NCBI GenBank assembly: GCA_021464525.1
Contig: JADRCO010000015.1
Coordinates: forward strand, 1 to 64,000
DNA length: 64,000 nt
Reading direction: 5' to 3'
From: Rhizophagus sp. LPA8_4_AMF
Taxonomy: Eukaryota; Glomeromycota; Glomeromycetes; Glomerales; Glomeraceae
The translations under genes were made by a program, and so were the position numbers. The notes under the pieces were generated by a model that was not told where the DNA came from, did not search any database, and saw only the letters and a list, made by a program, of their open reading frames with translations. Of the stretch, positions 1 to 10,811 are shown one piece after another (position 1 is the first letter of the stretch; each line of letters begins with the position of its first letter).

Positions 1-345
1 ATAGGTATTTTACCTATAAAATCTAAATGACGTAATGCGTCAAAAATATCAAAGATATTTATGCAATAAATACTTTATCTAAAAAATATCAGCATGTTAA
101 AAACGACATGATCCTATTTGGCTGCATAATAATATATATGTATTTCTTATTTTATCATCAAGTGATTGTTTTGCATGAGTATTTGTTTTTTTATTTGTAA
201 AATTAATAATCTACAGAATTAATTTTGTGGACCAATTAGAATTTGAACCTAATTGGTACATCCATACAAATAACCTCACGTGACCAAAATAAAAACATCC
301 CAACCAATTCAACATATTATTAATTATTGAGTTAATATATTTAGT

Positions 346-594
346 AGTTGCCCGTTACTTCGCAACGAGATCAACTTAATATTAGTGAGCAATTTATATG
401 AAGAAAATTAGATACACAGTACTTAAAAGTTTTTATTAATTAAAATCAGGAATTTTACAGTTGATATCACTTTATGAATTTGCAAAAATTCGGGATATAT
501 AGACAATTATAACATGACATAGCAATACGTAATAGATTATTACATGTTACACAATTCAAAGTAATTTAATTTTTAACACAACATGCTAATTAAT
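346..594 (+). repeat. Direct repeat, left copy (about 245 bp)
   Basis: This block begins AGTTGCCCGTTACTTCGC and ends near CATGCTAATTAA. It is almost identical to 2049-2290 in the same orientation, with the second copy lacking only a few bases and carrying a small insertion. The two copies bracket about 1.45 kb containing other small elements. No coding capacity was found. It could be a dispersed repeat family or the ends of a larger element; I cannot choose between these. Confidence 0.75.
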
Positions 595-865
595 AAACCC
601 ACCCTTACATAAGGTCTTCATTTTAATAAGCAATATATTTGTAACCATTTTTTAAATTAATTTTAGACCTGATTACTTCATTCGATTTAGATATAAGTCA
701 TCCTATCATGCACAGTACGGCATAAATATTACCAGAAAATTCAAACCTTTTAATAAAACATTTATTTCGTGTTTTTTTTTTTATTCCGCGTAAATATATC
801 ATATTTACTGATTACGAATAAAATTTTTTACAGGAATAGTAATACATCACTCATTGTACAATATA

Positions 866-970
866 TCCCTATAAAAAATTTTATCCGTTATTTCTGTAAA
901 AACTCCGTAAAAATGGCCTTTTACGGAAAAAAGATGGAATTTAAAAAACGGATCGACTTTTTTACAGGGA
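866..970 (+). repeat. MITE-like element, TCCCTATAAAAA / TTTTTTACAGGGA termini
   Basis: A short element starts TCCCTATAAAAAATTTTATC and ends TTTTTTACAGGGA, with internal TCCGTTATTTCTGTAAAAAC and a CGGATCGAC block. Related copies lie at 1288-1452 (opposite orientation) and 43648-43784 (same orientation), and shorter relatives at 6731-6841 and 45723-45798. It has no coding capacity. It is a non-autonomous DNA element by structure; the superfamily is not determined. Confidence 0.7.
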
Positions 971-1287
971 TATAAATGTATTAATCTAATATATTAATAA
1001 TTTTATACATACAAACTAAAAAAATTTTTATGCATGATTTATTTTTTAGAATTAACAACCGAATTATTTTAACGTATAACAATTATGTTTCAACGAGCCA
1101 CCATTGATCAGTAATAAAAATTTATGTCCTCATTCACGTTCTCGAAGAACCGAGGATGGAGTAATATTAATTTCATTTTATTTATATTAATTTTCTTTTT
1201 ATTATAAACTATTACTGAAAATTCAAAAAAGTGTTTTTTTTTAATAATTATTGTTTTTGATAATAAAATTTATACATTCTTGTATCA

Positions 1288-1452
1288 CCCCTGTAAAAAA
1301 AGTCGATCCGTTTTTTTTATATTCCATCTTTTTCCGTAAAAGGCTCATATTTCCGGAATTAATGACCTTATATCACGGAATTTATCCATTTTCCGCGAAA
1401 GGCTCATTTTTTACGGAGTTTTTACAAAAATAACGGATAAATTTTTATATAG
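1288..1452 (-). repeat. MITE-like element, same family as 866-970, inverted
   Basis: It reads CCCTGTAAAAAAAGTCGATC at its left end and ends with AACGGATAAATTTTTATATAG, so it is an inverted and longer version of the 866-970 element. Together the two copies could form a hairpin with a loop of about 320 bp. Confidence 0.7.
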
Positions 1453-1616
1453 CACCAGAATTATATGTTAGTATATCGTACATGACTTATTATTCTATAT
1501 AAGTATTTTTACTATTTAAAATTAAAAAAAAAACACATATAAATTAAAACTAATGATTTCAAACTCGGAAATAAAAAAATAAAACCTAATGATTTCAGAT
1601 ATCCTGAATAATGCAG

Positions 1617-1715
1617 ATACAATATATCCGGATAATCCGGATAAATTATCCGTTTATCCGGATTAACTCAAGAATCGGATATCCGGATTAACGGATCTAG
1701 ATATTTGTTTATCGG
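1617..1715. repeat. ATCCGGAT simple palindromic repeat
   Basis: The octamer ATCCGGAT or variants (ATCCGTTT, ATCCGGATTAA) recurs at least five times in about 100 bp and is self-complementary. It is non-coding and probably a degenerate microsatellite or part of a small element. Confidence 0.6.
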
Positions 1716-1794
1716 CAGGTTATATTGATTTGTGTATTAGCTGCTCTTTATTTTTTGTAAAAAATTTTGATTCCTACATAACTTAAAAAAAAAT

Positions 1795-1990
1795 TATTAA
1801 GATTTTATCAAGTGCAATATTGAATAAAGCAATTAAGTATATACTTAATCGATATACTAGTATATCGTAAGCTGGTTATTAGTAATAAGCCAAATTACCT
1901 ATTCTAGATATTAAATCTCTTGTCGATATTTATATTAGCCATTTATGTGTTATTTTATTCATTGTTTACTAAATTAAGCAAAACGTACGT
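1795..1990 (+). other. Upstream module shared by plus-strand kinase copies
   Basis: The stretch with TTTTATCAAGTGCAATATTG, a TATACTTAATCGATATACTAG block and a TTATCGATATTTA-like end recurs upstream of copies 4 (23.09-23.23 kb) and 6 (36.37-36.50 kb), and at 13.92-14.07 kb in the decayed unit 0. It shows that copy 1 descends from the same duplication unit. No gene is seen here. Regulatory function is possible but unproven. Confidence 0.55.
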
Positions 1991-2048
1991 ATATCAAGTG
2001 ATAAGTCACAATACAATATCGATATTATTTTAATTAATATGTATTGGC

Positions 2049-2290
2049 AGTTGCCCGTTACTTCGCAACAAGATCAATTTAATATTAGTGAGCAATTTAT
2101 ATGAAGAAATTAGATACACAGTAATTAAAAGTTTTTATTGATTAAATTCAGGAATTTTACAGTTGATATCACTTCATGAATTTGCAAAAATTCGGGAACT
2201 ATAACACAGCAATACGTAATAGATTATTACATGTTACACAATTCAAATTAATTTAATTTCTTAGAACTAGTAACACAACATGCTAATTAA
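2049..2290 (+). repeat. Direct repeat, right copy (about 242 bp)
   Basis: Second copy of the block at 346-594, same orientation. It ends about 330 bp upstream of the coding part of kinase copy 1, between the shared upstream module and the gene, so it was probably inserted into the promoter region of copy 1. Confidence 0.75.
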
Positions 2291-2639
2291 AGGTAGATAT
2301 TACTATATAAAGTATTAATCATCATTTTAGTCACGTTTAGGAAAATCATCTATTTTGTCTGAAATAATCGGATTTGAATGTTACAAATATTTTTATTTGT
2401 ATCAAAATTTTATTTAACCAGCGCGATAAAACAATATAAAGTAGAACTCATTTGTATTCAAATAAACTAAATTGTTTAATTGATATCAAAATAGAATATA
2501 TAAATGCTATATGTTTGAGAATATCACGGCTTTCAGAGTCCCTTTTATTTTATTTTTATTTTTTTTAAAGAAAAAAAATAATAAGGCAATTTTCATCAAA
2601 AAAGCTAATAATAAAAGATAAAAATTAAAGCTGGAGGTT

Positions 2640-4017
2640 GTGCATTTGTTCGACCAGACCCTCAGGTCTCGGGATTTCGCTGTAAATAGTGCAAATAATA
2701 ATGAAGCACTATTATATGGAAGCTGTCCAGATTGTAAAAAGCAACGAACTGTCACTGCGTGGTGCAAACATTGTGATATTGCAAAATTGAAAGGAAAATT
2801 TTATAGTTGGACCAGCGGAAACTCTACGATAGATGAATTTGTTAGGCACACTCAACTAAATGCAAATGATAGTACAGACTACCTTGAATGGATTGAATTT
2901 GATCATTTCGATCTGGTTGACGATATTAATAAACGAGGCGCTTTTAGCTCGAATTATTCAGCAGTATGGATGGAAGGCCCAAAATGGAATCTTGACGAGG
3001 AAGCTGAGGTATGGACTCGTACTGGTCCAATTAAGGTCATCCTAAAGCGATTAGATAATTCTCAAAACTTAAATCAAGAGTTCGTAAATCAAGTAAGTAT
3101 ATATTAAAAACGCCAAATGGCTGAAAATTTTTATTATTAATTACAAATTTTGTTTAACCAAAAAGTTATACAGATATTATAAATGTTTGCAAAGTGGATC
3201 ACTTGCAGATTATTTTGGCATAACTAAGGATCTGACATCATGTTACATGCTCGTTATGAGATATTATGAAAATGGGAATTTATATTCGTTTCTTGACAAA
3301 TCCATGGGAGTTCTTTTCTGGAGAGATATTGTAGATATGTTATGGGCAATATCAGCTGGTCTTAATTTTATTCATGGACGTGATCTCGTTCACGGGCATT
3401 TACACGGAGGGAACATACTGGTTGAGAACGAAATGGGTTCAATAGATGCTAAAATTGCGGACACAGGATTACATGGGCTTGTTGATGAACAAATACCTTC
3501 TAAACAAATTTATGGCGTAATACCATTCGTTGCTCCCGAAATCTTAAATGGATGTATACTAACCAAAGAGTCTGATATATACAGCTTCGGTATGATTATG
3601 TGGATGCTATCAGCTGGTGTACGCCCTTATTGTGATAGACCTCACGATTCACAACTTATACAAGAGATTTGTTCAGGAACCAGACCGAATATAGTCAGTG
3701 GAACTCCACCTGTTTTCGCTAGATTAATGTTGCAATGTTTAGATGCTGATCCATCCAATAGACCAACAGCATCTCAACTTTACGAATGTTTGGGAAATTG
3801 GGTAACGGCAATATGCGACGATCCTGAGCCGTCGGATTTATCTAATCAATTTGACATTGCTGAAGGAATTAAATTCTCAAATTTGAAACAATTACATTTT
3901 AATATTTTACCATGTCATGAAAGAGCTATATACTCTTTCTCTATGGAAAATGTAAGAATATCGTCGTCTACTAATTTTAATCGAGGATTGTTCAGGAACC
4001 AGACTGAATATGGTTAA
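2640..4017 (+). CDS. Pseudokinase-like protein, copy 1
   Basis: Two exons are supported: up to 3092 and 3166-4017, joined across a 73 bp intron (CAA|GTAAGT ... AAAAG|TTATAC). Exon 1 carries CPDCKKQRTVTAWCKHC (a Cx2Cx9Cx2C zinc-ribbon-like module), the WTSGN/YLEWI linker, a poor glycine loop (KRGAFSSNYS) and the VAIK-type lysine in KVILKRL. Exon 2 has HGHLHGGN in place of HRDxxxxN, then ADTG for DFG and APE. Lysine, Asn and the DFG Asp are kept but the catalytic Asp is His, so it is predicted to bind nucleotide poorly or scaffold rather than phosphorylate. No ATG lies in frame before the Cys module: the frame is open from 2622 and 2640 is a GTG. An upstream leader exon or a lost start is likely. 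The C-terminus is atypical: the last residues come from a fused, shifted duplicate of the gene's own 3' part. Confidence 0.8.
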
Positions 4018-4236
4018 TGGAACTCCATCTGTTTTCATTAAATTAATGTTACAACGTTAGATATTGATCCATCAATAGACCAACAGCATCTCAACTTTAC
4101 GAATGTTTATCCGTCGATCTATCTAATCAACTTGACGTTGTCAAAGAAATTAAATTTTTCTAATTTAGAACAGTTACATTCTAACATTCACCGTCTCATG
4201 AGAGAACCATTTATTACAATCGACTATTAAGCTTTT
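3982..4236 (+). pseudogene. Duplicated 3' fragment of a kinase gene fused to copy 1
   Basis: After the normal end of the kinase fold the DNA resumes at TGTTCAGGAACCAGACTGAA, matching the gene's own sequence at 3673, and continues through GGAACTCCATCTG, the AATAGACCAACAGCATCTCA block and the tail to CGACTATTAAG. It has internal deletions and frame changes, and is a relic of a partial duplication. It supplies the last residues and the stop codon of copy 1. Confidence 0.8.
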
Positions 4237-4783
4237 CGGAACCATTTCTTTACAGAAAAATGTTTATCGCAACATGAAATCGTTATCATCATTCATCTTT
4301 TGGCAAAAATAGAATACTAAAATCGTTAGTAAAATTCCGAGTAGGAAAATGATCGAAAAACAATAATTTCCTAATTCTTTTATTTCCGGTTAACGCAGAT
4401 CGTTACACCGGAAATTCTTTTTATTTGTTCTTCCGAATTTCGTTTTATTCGTTACTTTTTTTCGTTATTTCATCATTCAGAATCACAAAATCACAAACTA
4501 AAATCGTATTATGGTTATGTAATTAATTATGTATTTCTCACAAGTTTTAAGAATGTTTAACAATAAATTAATTAAGATTAATTTGACAACTTTTTTGTTC
4601 ACATCGAATGTATGACATTAAATAAAATCAAATTTTAAAACTATTTTTAACTGAAAATTGAAAAGTTCCGCATTTTACTAAAGTTAATCAATTTATTAAG
4701 AGTAACAATCTAATGAATATATCCCGAATTATCCCGGTTACGAAATCGTCCGATTGTACTATTTACAATAAGTTCACGGATAT
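4237..4783. other. Non-coding interval after copy 1
   Basis: AT-rich DNA with several AATAAA-like signals. No supported gene was found. It may contain the 3' UTR of copy 1. Confidence 0.4.
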
Positions 4784-4818
4784 CAATGATTTTCACGGCT
4801 GCGCCGTGAAAATCATTG
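4784..4818. repeat. Perfect hairpin, TTTCACGGC / GCCGTGAAA
   Basis: The arms CAATGATTTTCACGGC and GCCGTGAAAATCATTG are perfect reverse complements around a 3-base loop. The same core lies at the centre of the larger palindrome at 18480-18567, so this is a member of a small inverted-repeat family. Confidence 0.75.
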
Positions 4819-4945
4819 TGTAAAGTCTTTTAATATACTTATTTTGACTAATAATGATAGACTTTTATTCCAATATTGATAGATTTTTTACCCATCTTTT
4901 AAATAAACCCCACCCGTGAGAATATCAAGAAAAAAATCACGAATT

Positions 4946-5162
4946 TACAACTGATTTCAAAAAGGTCGGGACACTTAGCAAATTTTAAAGAACTCGGAAA
5001 TATTCGGTAAAGCTCAAAATAAGATAAAATAATACCACCATTCTCGGAACATACTCCAAAATTAGCGTATAATTTTTATTTTATATCAAGTTTTACCGAA
5101 TATTTCCGAGTTCTTTAAAATTTGCTAAGTGTCCCATGCAACCTTTTTGAAATTAGCTGTAA
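4946..5162. repeat. MITE-like long inverted repeat
   Basis: The left arm (4946-5013: TACAACTGATTTCAAAAAGG ... ACTCGGAAATATTCGGTAAA) is the near-perfect reverse complement of the right arm (5090-5162: TTTTACCGAATATTTCCGAG ... TTTTTGAAATTAGCTGTA). The arms are about 70 bp around an AT-rich centre. No open frame. It is a non-autonomous DNA element. Confidence 0.85.
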
Positions 5163-6154
5163 TAAAAAGTATATTCGCGCGCGCACATGTAAATAAAATC
5201 CTTGTACTTCCATACTTGCTGAACAATTTTACTTAAGCCGCAGTAAGTAATTTTATTTGATCAAAGACTAAATTACACATAAACACTTAAAAAAAATGAA
5301 TTTTGAAAGTTTAGTGCTATAACAAAACATCTGTTGTAACTTGCAATTTGCAGGTATATTACTACCTTGATAAAGACCAAGTTTCTGAATAACTTTATTT
5401 AAAAAGAAAAATATGCAAAATATATCTACAGTTTTACATTCTATGTGATTATACTGAGCAACTGTACAAAAAATAATCAAAACTTTTTCACGCTCCCACC
5501 CTTCTCCCACCCTTCCACCCTATTTGCTAGTATAGTAAAAACGGCTATTAATCTATTATAATCTATATATAGTATAAAGTTTAATCGATTACGTAATACG
5601 ATATAATATGATGGAATCATTCTTTGTAATAACTTGCCGCAGCGATTAAAATGGCCGATTAGCGCATGTCCGGAGTTATGAGATTGATTCTTTAAACTTT
5701 AAACGTTTACGTGATCGTGCATAATGCCGTAATGCGGGCCAGTTACGGAATTTTTCGGGTTACCCAGCTAAAGGTTTTATTATGAGTCTTAGATTAGGTT
5801 GTCCCGAGTTTACTTTTTATGAAACTTAAGAAGTTAGTTGTTCTAAGTATTTTTAGAAGAATTAATTATGTCTATAGTATTGTACTTTTAGAAATTAATT
5901 CTTGTTAATAAATTTAGAGCTTAAATAGTCCATTAATTTATGTCATGCGTAGATCCAACTTGATGATTCGACTCTTTCGGAACATTACACGTGGAGCAGG
6001 CTATGAGGTAAAGTTGAGTAAAACCATCAGTAGTTAAACACATAAAATTATATAATCAAAAGTTGAATTACAAATTAATCATTTTTGGAACATTAATTAT
6101 AATAGATGTTCGTGCTACATGCGACAGAAAATTAAGAGGTATAATGAAAAAATG
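5163..6154. other. Non-coding interval
   Basis: AT-rich, with a short GCGCGCGC run near 5177 and a somewhat GC-richer patch at 5.63-5.80 kb. Open frames here have no recognisable content. No gene is called. Confidence 0.4.
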
Positions 6155-6298
6155 TAAATTTGAAAGAAAATTTTCGTAGTTGGACTAGTGGAAATACTAA
6201 AATTGATGAATTCATAAGGCACGCTCGATTAATGCTAACAAAGTAGGAATTATCTTGAATGAATTGATTTTGATATTAGACTTGAACAAAAATATCGG
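6155..6298 (+). pseudogene. Relic of kinase exon 1 (plus strand)
   Basis: The translation, with shifts, gives LKENF, SWTSGNTKIDEFIRHA, LNAN, YLE and IDFD pieces in the order seen in exon 1 of the intact copies. The Cys module and glycine loop are gone and the frame is interrupted. It is a decayed paralogue fragment between copies 1 and 2. Confidence 0.8.
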
Positions 6299-6589
6299 AG
6301 ATAGTGCTGCCAGCCCTAATTTCATTAGTATGAAAGAATTATCAACATCTAAATAATTAAATTGTAATGTTGCGTTAGAAATTGAAAGGAAATTTTGTAA
6401 AAGATTGGCTTTTCTGTCCATTACAGTTTCATTCCATGTTCGTAATGTTATGACTAACACAAATAAAAAGAATTTTAATTACATTTATAAAAAAATCTAT
6501 CTTATTTAATATTTATTTCAGTAAGAATAATAATTTTTACTTGAAAATTTCAACATGTAGTAGCTATTTCTTTCAGTCAACTTAGCATA

Positions 6590-7268
6590 GCTATATAGTA
6601 ATTAGGACATTCCAACTTAACTATTTCTGTTGTTTGGTGTCCATATTTTCCGATAAGTTTAAAAGATATTAAGGTGGGTTTAAGTTAATAAACAAACTAA
6701 TTATATAGGTTTATTAAAATTTAAATTAAATCCCTATAAAAAAAATTCTGGAAAAAACTCCGATAAATGATCATTTTTCTAGCTTTTATTCCGAAGAAAC
6801 TCAGACATGTGATCATTTTCCTGAAAAATTTTTTATAGGGAATAGAGGTAAACAGCGATTAAATCATTAGAATAGTCTTATTCGGTAATCTTTCAAATAA
6901 ACTTGTTATTTGAGATTTTCAAGATTTCATAATCATCATTCTATGTTAGATAAACATTTTAAAAACTTACCATCATAGTTCCTTAACTTATTAGAATGAC
7001 GTGTTATTATAAAATCTCGAAAAAAAACGAAAAAAAAAAGAAAAAAGAAAAAAAAGAAATAGGATAATTTGTGTTTGCGATATAATATTAATTTTAAACG
7101 AAATGAGAGCTTAATTAATTTGTGACCGGAATTTTAAAAAGTCTATGAAATATTTCTAATATTAAGTTTGAGTTTGTAATATTTGTGATTACGATAAAGA
7201 CGAATAAATAATGATCAAAAGGAAATATAAATTAATTAGAATCGAAAATATAAAAAAAAAATGCGATC
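6590..7268 (-). other. 3' flank of copy 2, shared with copies 3 and 5
   Basis: The blocks CTTATTCGGTAATCTTTCAAAT, a CTACGCTAGATAAA-like segment and the GAAATAGGATAATTTGTGTTTG / CTTAATTAATTTGTGA segment align with the 3' flanks of copy 3 (16.2-16.8 kb) and copy 5 (30.5-31.5 kb). A poly-A/G tract lies at 7020-7062 and a small element at 6731-6841. No gene. Confidence 0.55.
6731..6841. repeat. MITE-like element, TCCCTATAAAAAAAATTCTG termini
   Basis: The left end TCCCTATAAAAAAAATTCTG and right end CCTGAAAAATTTTTTATAGGGA are inverted repeats about 110 bp apart. Internal ATGATCATTT and GTGATCATTTTCC motifs are also inverted. A diverged relative sits in the intron of copy 6 near 37.74-37.84 kb. Confidence 0.75.
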
Positions 7269-9057
7269 TTAAGCATAATCTAATAATGGGCGACTGAAAT
7301 AAATAGCCTTTTCATGACATTGTGCTATGTTAAAATCAAAATTTTTTAAATTTGAAAATTTAGTTTCTTCGGCAGCATCAAATTGATCAGATAAATCTGA
7401 AGGATCAAGACTATCACAGATTTCTGTGATCCAATTTCCAAAGCACTCATAAAGTTGGGATGCTGTTGGTCTGTTTAATGGATTAACATCTAAGCACTGA
7501 AACATAAATCTAGAATAAACAGCTGGAGTCCCATTGACAATACTTGGTCTTAAACCCGAACAGATTTCTTTAATAAGTTGTTTATCATGAGGTCTATCAT
7601 AATAAGGACGTATACCAGCTGACAACATCCACATGATCATGCCAAAGCTATAAATATCAGAGGCTTTGTTTAGCAAATTTTCGTTAAAAATCTCCGGAGC
7701 AACGAAAGGTATTACGCCATAAATTTGTTGAGATGACATCGATTTATCAGCAGGCCCGTGTAATCCGGTATCTGTGATTTTAGTATTAATCGAGTTCATG
7801 TCACACTCGACTAGTATATTTCCTCCGTGTAAATTTCCATGAACAAGACCATGTCCATGAATAAAATCAAGTCCCGCGGATATTGACCATAACATATCTA
7901 CAATATCTCTCCAGCAGAGAATTCCCATAGTTTCTTCAAGATATGTGTATAAATTCCCGTTTTTGTAATACCTCATAACGAACATGTAACATGATGTTGG
8001 ATCTTTGGTTACACCAAAACATTCTGCAAGTGCTCCACTTTGTAAGCATTTATGATACCTGTACAACTTTATTAGATTAAATTAATTTTATTTTTTTTAA
8101 AAAAGATAAGATGGTTAATAACAAATAATATATATAGTCATTTCATGTGAGTCAAAATATTGTTGGTCCGATTCTATCACAACCCAAAATTTAATTTAAT
8201 AATTCGTGATTATTATCTCGTTAGTTTTACGATCAAATTTGTTTATAATTCTATTTTTTCCTTTCATAATATGGCCAACAATAAATCAGTGATATAAATT
8301 GGGGTAACGAAATAAGCGCAGCGCACATTAAATTGTAGTTGCGCTTATTATTATTATTATTTTATAGTGCGCATAAATTGCCAGGTTTTTACATTTTGCG
8401 CGTATAAAACCTTTTTAATGTTGGTCCAACGGTTACACCACGATTTCCCAACGTACGATTTCCCGACAGGACATTTGCCCGACAGGTTTTGGCCAGAGTT
8501 ATGCACTAACACGTGAACAAACGGCCGGTGTTACGCAGTCGGGAAAATGTCCTGTCGGGAAGTTGTCCGACATTGGGTCCATTGATTGATCGGCATTTTG
8601 ATCACATGTTTTATTGGTTTGTGTACCTGATCAGATAAATTTAAATACTTGCCTTACTCACAAATTCTTGACTCATATTCTGAGAATTATTTAATCGTTT
8701 TAAAATAACCTTGATAGGGCCACTACGAGTCCATACTTCTGCCTCTTCATCCAAATTCCACCTTGGACCTTCCATCCATACTGCGGAATAAATTGAGCTG
8801 AAAGCTCCTCGTTTATTTATATTCTCTATCAAGTCAAATTGGTCAAATTCTATCCATTCAAGATAGTCCATACTTCCTTTAGCACTTAACTGAGTATATT
8901 TCATAAATTCATCAATTTTAGTATTTCCACTAGTCCAGTTATGAAAATTTTCTTTCAAATTTATAACATCACAATTACACCATGCAACCGCAATTCGCTG
9001 CCTTTTACAATCTGAACATTCCCCGAAAGTCTTTCTGGATACAGAATGTTGAGACAT
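7269..9057 (-). CDS. Pseudokinase-like protein, copy 2 (about 400 aa)
   Basis: Exon 1 is 9057-8653 and exon 2 is 8066-7269, with a 586 bp intron. Start: ATG of MSQHSVSRKTFGEC, homologous to copy 3. The donor reads AAG|GCAAGT and the acceptor AATAAAG|TTGTAC, so this is a GC-AG intron; keeping the phase and the homologous junction requires it. The Cys module reads CSDCKRQRIAVAWCNC: the second pair has lost one residue (CxC, not CxxC), which may weaken metal binding. The glycine loop, the KVILKRL lysine, HGNLHGGN (HRD Asp replaced by Asn), TDTG and APE all follow. It ends FSRPLLDYA. Protein kinase fold, predicted inactive; likely role nucleotide binding, scaffolding or decoy (inference). The intron carries an inverted-repeat element at 8448-8577. 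Confidence 0.88.
8448..8577. repeat. MITE-like element inside the intron of copy 2
   Basis: The left arm CCCAACGTACGATTTCCCGA, followed by CAGGACATTTGCCCGAC, mirrors the right arm GTCGGGAAAATGTCCTGTCG, followed by GGAAGTTGTCCGACATTGGG. The arms are about 41 bp. The element is GC-richer than the intron. No open frame. Confidence 0.85.
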
Positions 9058-9114
9058 TTCTTGAATTTAAAAAAATTGAAACTCTCATTTTTCGGCTTTT
9101 CTCATGAATCAATA

Positions 9115-9122
9115 TTTAAATA
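9115..9122 (-). promoter_or_regulatory. TATA-like box of copy 2
   Basis: TATTTAAA on the minus strand lies 58-65 bp before the ATG. The same octamer lies upstream of copies 4 and 6, which supports a core promoter role. Inferred from position and sequence only. Confidence 0.4.
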
Positions 9123-9725
9123 GTGGAATTCGAGTCACGTGTGAATAGCGCTTTCCATATCTCCGGTTAGTGCTTTTTAACCAAGTCATGTATGCATGAT
9201 ATATTCTTGGATTTCTATTTCGGCAGACAATATATGCCGAAAGGCTGAAATGTTTCACTGTTTCACTATAAATAGACAGAAATTTGCAGAAATTTTAGTC
9301 ACATGAAACTACATGAAACTGAATATGTACATGTGATGATCAAATGCATAAATTTTCATGAAATGATTTTCAATCTATTTTTATTAACTTTACAAAACCC
9401 AATTGATTTTGGACATATGACCGTTAACTCCCTATTATGTGCCTTAATAGTGTGGCTATGCTCTTATAATTTAACGTAAACAATATGTTGAAAAAAATGC
9501 CAAATATATAAGAAATATATAAAAACAACAATTTTATTAGTATACTATACTGTATCTAATATAAAATAATATAGACAATATTGATTCATTATCAATCAAA
9601 AATAGAATATTATTAATCTTTCTATCTAATCAAATATTCAATAAAAGTATTTTATCCTTAAAAGTTAATAAATTTGAACATAATGTTAATTTAAAAAGTT
9701 TTTTTGTATGAATTGCATAAATAAC
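9123..9725. other. Non-coding interval upstream of copy 2
   Basis: Very AT-rich DNA beyond the promoter of copy 2. No gene seen; it contains a few TATAAATA-like motifs. Confidence 0.35.
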
Positions 9726-9726
9726 C

Positions 9727-10450
9727 GGAACACTTCGCCGAAGCCCACTTCACCGAAGTGAAATTTCGCGAAAGTGCAATTTCATCGAGTAGCCATTTCG
9801 CTGACGTGAATGGGCTTTTTGCCGAAGAACTCTTTGCTGAAGCGAATTTAACATTTCATCAAAAATGGTAGCGACAATATTTTTACAAAAATATTTAATG
9901 GGCGCGATACATATAATTAAAAAAAAATTTTGAAGAATAAAATTCTTTTAACTATATTTATTTTAAAATACCTTCTTTCAGATTATTATCATTTTAAATC
10001 CAAGTAACTTATATTAACTGTTACATATTAAATAAGCAATTTTATTTTTAAATTTTAACCTTCTTTTCAAACTATCGTACAAATTATTTAATTTCGTCAC
10101 CATAAATTGCGTCACATTGTGCTTTTTGTGCCCAATTGAATATTATATCAATATTATTATTATTCCATGATGGGGGTACCTAACGTGATACCCTGTTTAA
10201 TTGAAAAATCATTACAAAACTGATAAAAATGATTAATGATTGAAGATAAATTTCACAATCGTCATGACCATTTCAGCAAATAAATGTTCATTTAGCAAAA
10301 TGGCTTCGGCGAAATGGTTGATTCGGGGAGGGATTCGGTGAAATGTTCATCCGCCGGTAAAATTTCAATTAGAAGTGTTCCTTCGGCTTTCGGCAAAATG
10401 ACTTCGACGAAATTAGTGAAACGGATTTCGGTGAAACGTGTCGTAACCAA
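9727..10450. repeat. Putative non-autonomous element rich in TTCGGCGAAATG motifs
   Basis: Both ends carry clustered variants of TTCGCCGAAG / CTTCGGCGAAAT: left 9727-9860, right 10.27-10.45 kb, in opposite senses. The outermost parts ACACTTCGCCGAAG and TTCGGTGAAACGTGT are roughly inverted. The AT-rich centre (9.86-10.26 kb) has no recognisable gene. The motif family resembles that of the element at 11238-11560. Boundaries are approximate. Confidence 0.55.
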
Positions 10451-10811
10451 TTGCATACAAGATCATTAGCGTTAAATTGATCCTATCAAAATAAGCTAAC
10501 ATATTAGTTTTTAACGAATTGTATCAAAGACTTCTGACAGAAGAAATATGTAACGTAATTAAAGCATTAATTAAAAGTTCATTTTGTCTTTAACTAATAC
10601 AGTCGCTATTGGATATAACGAATCTTCTGCCATATAGGGTGAATTCGCATACTGTATATTGAACAATAAAATTAAAGCACGTGATATAATTTATGGTGTA
10701 TAAATCTTTATGACTTTATCAATAACATTTTCAAAATTTGCCATTAATACAAGTAATAGTTATATGTAATATAAATCACGTGAATGTACCGCATTTTATT
10801 ATAAACCTGAT

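Noticed and set aside
769-1433. Open frames at 769-975 and 1251-1433
   Set aside because: Both lie over inverted MITE-like elements and have no family resemblance.
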